Below, piece by piece: positions 49,785-54,617 of a stretch of DNA of 54,617 nt. Location: NCBI RefSeq assembly GCF_000474215.1, contig NZ_BAUC01000024.1, forward strand, positions 1-54,617, in the 5' to 3' direction. The notes beneath the pieces are model-generated. The model was not told where the DNA came from. It worked only from the letters and a program-made list of their open reading frames with translations, and did not search any database. The translations under genes and the position numbers were made by a program. Numbering within the stretch: the first letter of the stretch is position 1; every line of letters starts with the position of its first letter. This stretch comes from Edwardsiella hoshinae NBRC 105699 = ATCC 33379 (GTDB lineage: Bacteria; Pseudomonadota; Gammaproteobacteria; Enterobacterales; Enterobacteriaceae).

Positions 49785-50738
49785 ATGCAATCAACGACTA
49801 CAGCAGCGCCGCAGACGCTGCGCATCGCAACGCGTCAGAGCCCGCTGGCGCTATGGCAGGCACATTATGTCCGGGATCAATTGCTGGCCCACTGGCCACA
49901 GCTGACGATAGTGCTAGTACCGATGGTCACGCGCGGTGACGTGCTGCTGGATACCCCGCTGGCTAAAGTTGGGGGAAAGGGCCTGTTCGTCAAAGAGTTA
50001 GAATTGGCCTTGTTGGAGGGGCGCGCCGACATTGCCGTCCATTCGATGAAGGACGTCCCGGTCGCCTTCCCCGACGGCTTGGGGCTGGTCACCATCTGCC
50101 AACGTGAAGATCCTCGCGATGCCTTCGTCTCATCCCGCTTCGCCTCATTAGATCAGCTACCGGCTGGTAGCATCGTCGGCACCTCTAGCCTACGACGTCA
50201 ATGCCAATTACGTGCCGCGCGCCCCGATCTCCAGATACGTGATCTGCGCGGTAATGTCGGTACCCGCCTGGCGAAACTGGATGCTGGCGAATATGACGCC
50301 ATTATTCTAGCCGCCGCCGGGCTTAAACGCTTGCAGCTTGAGGCGCGTATCCGCGCCCCGCTGTCGCCGGAACAGTCGTTGCCGGCGGTCGGTCAAGGTG
50401 CGGTGGGTATCGAGTGCCGCCTGGCGGACGAGACAACCCGCGCATTGCTGGCCCCGCTCAATCATGAACACACTGCATTACGTGTCAGTGCCGAACGCGC
50501 GATGAATACACGTCTGGAGGGCGGCTGCCAGGTACCGATCGGCAGCTATGCCGAGATCGACGGTGATCAACTCTGGCTACGGGCGCTAGTCGGCCAACCA
50601 GATGGTTCGCTGATCATTCGCGGCGAACGTCGAGGCCCGCTGTACCAGGCGGAAAGTATGGGCATCGATTTGGCCGATGAGCTCTTGGCACGCGGTGCAC
50701 GCGCCATCCTCGATGCTGTTTACCAACAGAACACGTGA
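49785..50738 (+). CDS. hemC: Hydroxymethylbilane synthase HemC
   Basis: HemC links four porphobilinogen units into hydroxymethylbilane. The 317-residue protein has [18 protein letters not shown], the catalytic Asp region [35 protein letters not shown], and the dipyrromethane-cofactor Cys in [15 protein letters not shown] (about 247). I chose ATG 49785 because GAGGGA lies seven bases upstream; ATG 49779 and 49770 are alternatives, and the frame extends to 49662. The first gene of hemCDXY; hemD starts seven bases after its stop. Confidence 0.96.
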   Translation: MQSTTTAAPQTLRIATRQSPLALWQAHYVRDQLLAHWPQLTIVLVPMVTRGDVLLDTPLAKVGGKGLFVKELELALLEGRADIAVHSMKDVPVAFPDGLGLVTICQREDPRDAFVSSRFASLDQLPAGSIVGTSSLRRQCQLRAARPDLQIRDLRGNVGTRLAKLDAGEYDAIILAAAGLKRLQLEARIRAPLSPEQSLPAVGQGAVGIECRLADETTRALLAPLNHEHTALRVSAERAMNTRLEGGCQVPIGSYAEIDGDQLWLRALVGQPDGSLIIRGERRGPLYQAESMGIDLADELLARGARAILDAVYQQNT

Positions 50739-50744
50739 CCGGCC

Positions 50745-51491
50745 ATGAGCATCTTGGTCACTCGCCCCTCTCCCGCCGGCGAACAGTTGGTCGAACGCTT
50801 ACGGGCGGCGGGGATGGCGGCTTGGCATAGCCCCTTGATCGACTTTGCTCCCGGTACGCAGCTGGCGCAGTTACCCGAACGGCTCGCCGAGCTGGCAGCG
50901 GGCGATCTGCTGTTGGCCGTATCGCGCCATGCCGTCCAGTACGCTGACAGCAGGTTACGGCGTATCGGCCTTGCCTGGCCGCCGGCGCTACGTTACGTTG
51001 CCATCGGCCACACCACCGCCCAGGCTCTCCAAATAGCGTGTGGCCAGCCAGTAATCTCCCCCGACCAGGGGGAGACGTCTGAAGCACTGCTGGCGCTGCC
51101 CGCGCTGCAAACGCTCAGCGCGCAGCATGCCCTGATCCTCCGCGGCAACGGTGGTCGAGAGCTGATCGCCGCTACCCTACGCGCGCGCGGCCTCGCGGTC
51201 ACGCTGTGCGAATGCTACCAGCGTCGCCCCTGTATCCTGCCGGGCAGTGAGCGCTATCGAGATTGGCAGCGACAGAAAATCTCGACACTGGTGGTGACCA
51301 GTGGTGAAATGCTGCAACAGCTCTATGATTTAGTTCCTGAATACGAACGGCAGCATTGGTTACTGCGCTGCCGGCTTATCGTCGTCAGCGAACGCCTGGC
51401 GCAACGCGCCCGCGATCTGGGATGGCAAGAGATCCGGGTGGCCGACAGCGCAAACAACGACGCATTATTGCGCACGCTACAGATCACTTGA
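50745..51491 (+). CDS. hemD: Uroporphyrinogen-III synthase HemD
   Basis: HemD cyclises hydroxymethylbilane with D-ring inversion to uroporphyrinogen III, the branch point for haem, sirohaem and B12. The 248-residue protein has the two-domain fold signatures [32 protein letters not shown] at the N terminus, [30 protein letters not shown] and [14 protein letters not shown]. coli HemD is 246 residues. Gap to hemC six bases; hemX follows. Confidence 0.95.
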   Translation: MSILVTRPSPAGEQLVERLRAAGMAAWHSPLIDFAPGTQLAQLPERLAELAAGDLLLAVSRHAVQYADSRLRRIGLAWPPALRYVAIGHTTAQALQIACGQPVISPDQGETSEALLALPALQTLSAQHALILRGNGGRELIAATLRARGLAVTLCECYQRRPCILPGSERYRDWQRQKISTLVVTSGEMLQQLYDLVPEYERQHWLLRCRLIVVSERLAQRARDLGWQEIRVADSANNDALLRTLQIT

Positions 51492-51508
51492 CCATGGGAC
51501 ATGCCACG

Positions 51509-52675
51509 ATGACGGAACCCACTACCCCGCCAGAAAAGGCGACTAACACCGAGACGGCCAGCGAACACGCGCAGCAGGCGCACAACGCGCAGCCGCAGGA
51601 AGGCGCCCGCCAACCGAATAACCACCGCACTAAGAAATCCTTCGCCAGCGGTCAGACCCTGGGCGCTATCGCCATCGTGCTGGTTATCGCCCTCGGTGGC
51701 GGCCTCTATTACCATGGCCACCAGCAAGCACAGCGCCAGCTCAGCGACGAACAGAACCTACAGGAGCAACTGAGCGCGCTGCATACGGCGCAGGCCCAGG
51801 AGAAGCTACGCCTGGAGGCATTGTTGAATAAGCAGGCTAAGGCACTCGACATCGCACAACAACTCCAGGCGACGCAGTCACAACAGCTGAAAGAGTTAGA
51901 ACAGAAGGTCGCAGCCATCTCCGGCAACGATGCCGCGACCTGGAAACTGGCCCAGGCTGATTTCCTGGTGAAGCTGGCGGAGCGCAAGCTGTGGAGCGAT
52001 CAGGACGTCACTACCGCCATCGCGCTGCTGAAAAATGCCGACGCCACCCTGGCCGGGCTGAATGACCCCAGTTTGCTGAGCGTCCGCCAGGCGATCACCG
52101 AAGATATCGCTACCTTGTCGGCGCTCGGCCAGATCGACTTCGACGGTATCATTCTGCAACTTAACCAGTTAGCCAATCAGGTCGACGATCTGCGCCTCGC
52201 CGACAATGACAGTGACGAAGCGCCAATGGATCAGGATGATGGCGAGCTCAGCGCCTCATTGAGCCAATGGCGCCAGAACCTGGCAAAGAGCTGGCATACC
52301 TTTATCTCCGAGTTTATTACTATCCGCCGGCGTGATAGTAGCGATGAACCGCTACTGGCGCCAAACCAAGACGTTTATCTACGCGAGAATATTCGTTCAC
52401 GTCTGCTGATCGCCGCCCAAGCGGTGCCACGCCACCAGAATCAAATCTACCAGCAATCGCTGGAGAGCGTATCGGCTTGGGTGCGCGCCTATTTCGATGT
52501 CAATGATCCGAGTACCAAGGCGTTTCTTAACCAGATCGATACCCTCAGCCAGCAATCCGTCAGCATGGTGCTACCCGACGCACTCAAGAGCCAACCCTTG
52601 TTGGATAAGCTGTTGCACACCCGTAGCAACGCCCCAATGGCTGCGCCGGCCACGCCCGTGACACAGGGGGAATAA
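51509..52675 (+). CDS. hemX: HemX protein (membrane-anchored, haem operon)
   Basis: The 388-residue protein has an acidic/polar N-terminal tail, one membrane helix (about residues 49-70, [18 protein letters not shown]), a long coiled coil (about 75-140) and a conserved domain with [28 protein letters not shown] and [29 protein letters not shown]. It was once called uroporphyrinogen-III methylase, but no SAM-binding motif is visible, and its role is uncertain. ATG 51509 matches the E. coli MTE start; ATG 51494 is possible. hemY follows after two bases. Confidence 0.92.
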   Translation: MTEPTTPPEKATNTETASEHAQQAHNAQPQEGARQPNNHRTKKSFASGQTLGAIAIVLVIALGGGLYYHGHQQAQRQLSDEQNLQEQLSALHTAQAQEKLRLEALLNKQAKALDIAQQLQATQSQQLKELEQKVAAISGNDAATWKLAQADFLVKLAERKLWSDQDVTTAIALLKNADATLAGLNDPSLLSVRQAITEDIATLSALGQIDFDGIILQLNQLANQVDDLRLADNDSDEAPMDQDDGELSASLSQWRQNLAKSWHTFISEFITIRRRDSSDEPLLAPNQDVYLRENIRSRLLIAAQAVPRHQNQIYQQSLESVSAWVRAYFDVNDPSTKAFLNQIDTLSQQSVSMVLPDALKSQPLLDKLLHTRSNAPMAAPATPVTQGE

Positions 52676-52677
52676 CC

Positions 52678-53877
52678 ATGCTCAAGGTTCTGTTGCTGTT
52701 TATCATCCTGATCGCAGGCATCGTGCTCGGCCCACTGTTTGCCGGCCATCAGGGATATGTACTGATCCAAACCGACAACTACAATATTGAAACCAGTGTC
52801 ACGTCGCTGGTGATCATGTTCGTGTTGTTGATGGTCGTACTGTTTGCCTTGGAATGGCTGCTGCGCCGTCTGCTGCGAACAGGCGCCCGCACACGCGGCT
52901 GGTTTATCGGCCGCAAGCGGAGCCGCGCACGTCGTCAGACGCGTGAGGGATTGCTCAAACTGACCGAAGGAGACTATGGTCAGGTCGAAAAGCTATTGGC
53001 ACGTAATGCCGATCATGCCGATCAACCGCTGGTCAACTATCTACTGGCAGTCGAAGCGGCGCAACAGCGCGGCGATGAACTGCGCGCCAATCAGTATCTG
53101 GAGCGCGCCGCTGAGGTAGCCGGCAGCGATCAACTCCCCGTCGACATCACCCGAGTACGCCTCCAGCTCGCGCGTAAAGAATACCATGCCGCGCGTCACG
53201 GCGTGGACGCTTTGCTCAACTACGCGCCGCGTCACCCACAGGTACTACGTCTCGCGGAACAAGCCTATCTCCATACCGATGCCTTCGAACCGCTGTTGGC
53301 GATCCTGCCGGCATTAGCTAAGGCAGGCGAACACAGCGATGAGCAGATCGAAAAGCTCCAGTTGCGTGCCTATATCGGCCTGATGGATCACGCAATGGCC
53401 AACGGCGGCAGTGAAGGGTTAAAACAGTGGTGGAAAGCGCAAGGGCGCAAGACTCGCCATGAGACGGCACTCCAGGTCGCGCTGGCCGAGCACTTGATTG
53501 AATGTAATGACCACGACGCCGCCCAACAGATCGTAGTCGACGGTCTGAAGCGACGCTTCGATGAGCGCCTGGTACACCTGATGCCACGTCTGAAATCCGG
53601 TCACCCTGAACAATTGGAAAAACTGCTGCAACAGCAGATCCGCCAACATGGCGCCAGTGCGCTGCTCAACAGCACCCTAGGACAACTGTTGATGCGCCAC
53701 GGCGAGTGGCAAGCGGCAGCCGACGCGCTACGTGCCGCCTTGAAGCAACGCCCGGACGCCTATGACTACGCCTGGCTGGCCGATGCATTAGATAAACTGC
53801 ATCGGCCCGAAGAGGCCGCCAAAATGCGGCGTGACGGCCTATTATTGACACTCCAGCACGATCACACCGCACACTAA
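52678..53877 (+). CDS. hemY: HemY protein (membrane TPR protein, haem operon)
   Basis: The 399-residue protein has two N-terminal membrane helices (residues about 3-22 and 42-63) and a C-terminal series of TPR-like helical repeats (about 100-390). It belongs to the HemY_N family of gamma-proteobacteria and is unrelated to Bacillus HemY. It is proposed to help organise haem-synthesis enzymes at the membrane; its exact job is open. It ends the hemCDXY operon and is followed by a clear terminator. Confidence 0.93.
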   Translation: MLKVLLLFIILIAGIVLGPLFAGHQGYVLIQTDNYNIETSVTSLVIMFVLLMVVLFALEWLLRRLLRTGARTRGWFIGRKRSRARRQTREGLLKLTEGDYGQVEKLLARNADHADQPLVNYLLAVEAAQQRGDELRANQYLERAAEVAGSDQLPVDITRVRLQLARKEYHAARHGVDALLNYAPRHPQVLRLAEQAYLHTDAFEPLLAILPALAKAGEHSDEQIEKLQLRAYIGLMDHAMANGGSEGLKQWWKAQGRKTRHETALQVALAEHLIECNDHDAAQQIVVDGLKRRFDERLVHLMPRLKSGHPEQLEKLLQQQIRQHGASALLNSTLGQLLMRHGEWQAAADALRAALKQRPDAYDYAWLADALDKLHRPEEAAKMRRDGLLLTLQHDHTAH

Positions 53878-53900
53878 CACGCCACATACTCGCAGATATC

Positions 53901-53924
53901 GGCCCGCTTCGCGGGCCTTTTTTT
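53901..53924 (+). terminator. Terminator of hemCDXY
   Basis: GGCCCGC-TTC-GCGGGCC stem-loop (53901-53917) is followed by seven T. It lies 23 bp after the hemY stop and abuts the convergent glmZ terminator. Confidence 0.93.
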
Positions 53925-53928
53925 AGGC

Positions 53929-54131
53929 AAAAAAAACACCTGCCGGCAGGCAAGTGTTGAAAAAGGACAATCAGATCTTAAGACAACTGATCGGTGCCTC
54001 ACTCAACGACGTGTCCGCGGCGTGCTGATCTCAAACAGCATGATTCGGACTATAGGCACCACAAGTCGGCTCTGCATCATTCTCAGTTTTATGAAGCTTA
54101 CGCAAACATAAGGGGACGAATGAGCATCTAC
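53929..54131 (-). ncRNA. glmZ: GlmZ small regulatory RNA
   Basis: GlmZ base-pairs with the glmS leader to activate glucosamine-6-phosphate synthase translation; RapZ and RNase E cleave it, and GlmY protects it. Leftward from 54131 the RNA would begin GTAGATGCTCATTC and contain CATAAA, ATGCAGAGCCG and CGTTGAGTGA-GCACC, all closely matching E. coli GlmZ as I remember it. It ends with an 8-bp terminator stem (CACTTGCC/GGCAGGTG) and eight T. The location, between hemY and the proM tRNA cluster, is also that of E. coli glmZ. About 203 nt against 207 in E. coli. Confidence 0.9.
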
Positions 54132-54143
54132 GAATACAATTAT

Positions 54144-54159
54144 TGCATAAAACATGCCA
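54144..54159 (-). promoter_or_regulatory. Sigma-54 promoter of glmZ
   Basis: TGGCATGTTTTATGCA has GG and GC separated by 10 bases, as required for a -24/-12 sigma-54 promoter (consensus TGGCACG-N4-TTGCA). It ends 12 bp before the presumed GlmZ 5' end. An AATAAT stretch at 54139-54144 could serve as an overlapping sigma-70 -10. Confidence 0.82.
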
Positions 54160-54210
54160 ATATTTAAAGCCAGCGCATCTCACCTCTGCCTTGCCACGTC
54201 GCGCCAATAT

Positions 54211-54228
54211 CGTCGCCATATGGCGACG
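54211..54228. promoter_or_regulatory. GlrR-type palindrome, promoter-proximal
   Basis: CGTCGCCATATGGCGACG is a perfect 18-bp palindrome. It follows the TGTC-N10-GACA pattern of GlrR (QseF) activator sites with C/G at the outermost positions, centred about 88 bp upstream of the GlmZ start. Confidence 0.7.
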
Positions 54229-54274
54229 CTTATCCATGCCTTAATTAAATTTCATTTAAATACAAATAAATAAA

Positions 54275-54292
54275 TGTCTCCAATTGGAGACA
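54275..54292. promoter_or_regulatory. GlrR site, promoter-distal
   Basis: TGTCTCCAATTGGAGACA is a perfect palindrome and an exact TGTC-N10-GACA match. It is centred about 152 bp upstream of the GlmZ start and 64 bp from the proximal palindrome, inside an AT-rich stretch (54241-54280). Confidence 0.8.
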
Positions 54293-54343
54293 CTTCGTGG
54301 AAAACCGGCCATCAGCCACAGCACAGAAAATAAAAGGATTTAA

Positions 54344-54356
54344 AATCAATGTATTG
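54344..54356 (+). promoter_or_regulatory. Possible IHF site
   Basis: AATCAATGTATTG is an exact match to WATCAA-N4-TTR. It lies about 220 bp upstream of glmZ and could aid looping between activator and sigma-54 promoter, although it is farther upstream than both GlrR-type palindromes. A short AT-rich match can also arise by chance. Confidence 0.35.
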
Positions 54357-54479
54357 ATAAAAGGATCTTACCACGCTAACCACAGACATCACTGGTTAGT
54401 ATAAGAAAAGGAAGGAGCAACCATAGGACAAGACGCGGCATGTGCGAGAACAGTGAGCTACATGAAGGAAAGCAGAAAC

Positions 54480-54502
54480 AAAAAAACCTCGACAATGCGA
54501 GG
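54480..54502 (-). terminator. Terminator of the tRNA operon
   Basis: Leftward, CCTCG-CATTGT-CGAGG is followed by seven T, eight bases beyond the 3' CCA of the tRNA-Pro gene. Confidence 0.9.
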
Positions 54503-54510
54503 AGATGGGG

Positions 54511-54587
54511 TGGTCGGCGAGAGAGGATTCGAACCTCCGACCCACTGGTCCCAAACCAGTTGCGCTACCAAGCTGCGCTACTCGCCG
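54511..54587 (-). tRNA. proM: tRNA-Pro (anticodon TGG)
   Basis: The 77-nt leftward sequence folds as a cloverleaf: acceptor CGGCGAG/CTCGCCG, anticodon stem ACTGG/CCAGT with loop TTTGGGA (anticodon TGG, 54553-54551), T-loop GGTTCGAATCC, discriminator A and encoded CCA. It matches E. coli proM. In E. coli proM is the last gene of argX-hisR-leuT-proM, consistent with the terminator just beyond. Confidence 0.97.
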
Positions 54588-54611
54588 ATTCATTTATATC
54601 CCAGTAGGATG

Positions 54612-54617
54612 TGGTGC
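54612..54617 (-). tRNA. Possible 3' end of the upstream tRNA gene
   Basis: The last six bases of the window read GCACCA leftward, ending in CCA, 24 bp upstream of proM. By analogy with the E. coli order this would be the 3' end of leuT (tRNA-Leu). Only six bases are visible, so this rests on position. Confidence 0.35.

Noticed and set aside
54031-54237. 68-codon leftward frame in the hemY-proM gap
   Set aside because: Its 3' half lies within glmZ and its 5' half within the sigma-54 promoter and proximal GlrR palindrome, so the conserved signals explain the sequence better than a protein does.
54241-54480. Genomic island or attachment site next to tRNA-Pro
   Set aside because: The AT-rich stretch fits glmZ regulatory DNA and a tRNA terminator; there is no integrase gene and no direct repeat of the tRNA 3' end in the window.

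Overview
The window is a chromosomal segment of a gamma-proteobacterium of the order Enterobacterales. Nearly every protein is a close relative of an Escherichia coli protein, and the gene order (hemG-trkH-yigZ-pepQ ... fre-ubiD-rfaH ... tatABC-ubiBJE-rmuC-udp-metE/metR-bioP ... recQ-pldA-rarD-corA-uvrD-yigB-xerC-dapF-lptM/cyaY-cyaA/hemCDXY-glmZ-proM) follows the ancestral enterobacterial order. The high GC content, a Pseudomonas-type HemB beside tatD, and several missing E. coli genes suggest Hafniaceae, most plausibly Edwardsiella. That assignment is inference from memory.

Layout. 0-7.3 kb: hemG, trkH, yigZ, pepQ, fre, ubiD, pepE, all leftward; fadBA is absent between pepQ and fre. 7.6-16.3 kb: rfaH, then leftward hemB, tatD, tatCBA and the ubiquinone genes ubiB-ubiJ-ubiE with rmuC. 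16.4-19.2 kb: a DedA-family gene and a cstA-like peptide transporter gene, followed by an intergenic region with eleven perfect GCGACA repeats and the two-CRP-site udp promoter. 19.2-24.3 kb: udp, metE/metR and the biotin transporter gene bioP, whose 3' end overlaps metR by 122 bp. 24.3-33.4 kb: the main accessory block, between bioP and rhtC where E. coli carries yigL-pldB-rhtB. It holds an uncharacterised three-gene cell-envelope operon (outer-membrane barrel, POTRA-less Omp85-like barrel, DUF4056-like exported protein), zntA with a ZntR-type promoter, and gntR-gntK-gntU. 33.5-43.0 kb: rhtC, recQ, pldA, rarD, an AbrB-family gene, corA with a structured leader and a possible leader peptide, and uvrD with a LexA box. 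43.1-54.6 kb: yigB-xerC-DUF484-dapF-lptM leftward, cyaY, cyaA (TTG start), hemCDXY rightward, the small RNA gene glmZ with sigma-54 promoter and GlrR-type palindromes, and tRNA-Pro.

Functional themes. Haem synthesis (hemG, hemB, hemC, hemD plus hemX/hemY), ubiquinone synthesis (ubiD, ubiB, ubiJ, ubiE, with fre next to ubiD), Tat export, DNA repair and recombination (recQ, uvrD, xerC, rmuC), and envelope upkeep (pldA, lptM, glmZ). CRP-type control recurs: sites are visible at udp, gntKU and cyaA.

The least understood item is the three-gene envelope operon at 24350-27650. Its genes are joined by TGATG stop/start overlaps, and the Omp85-like gene contains a run of nine G residues that could make it phase-variable. 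No CRISPR array, transposase, integrase or prophage gene was seen.
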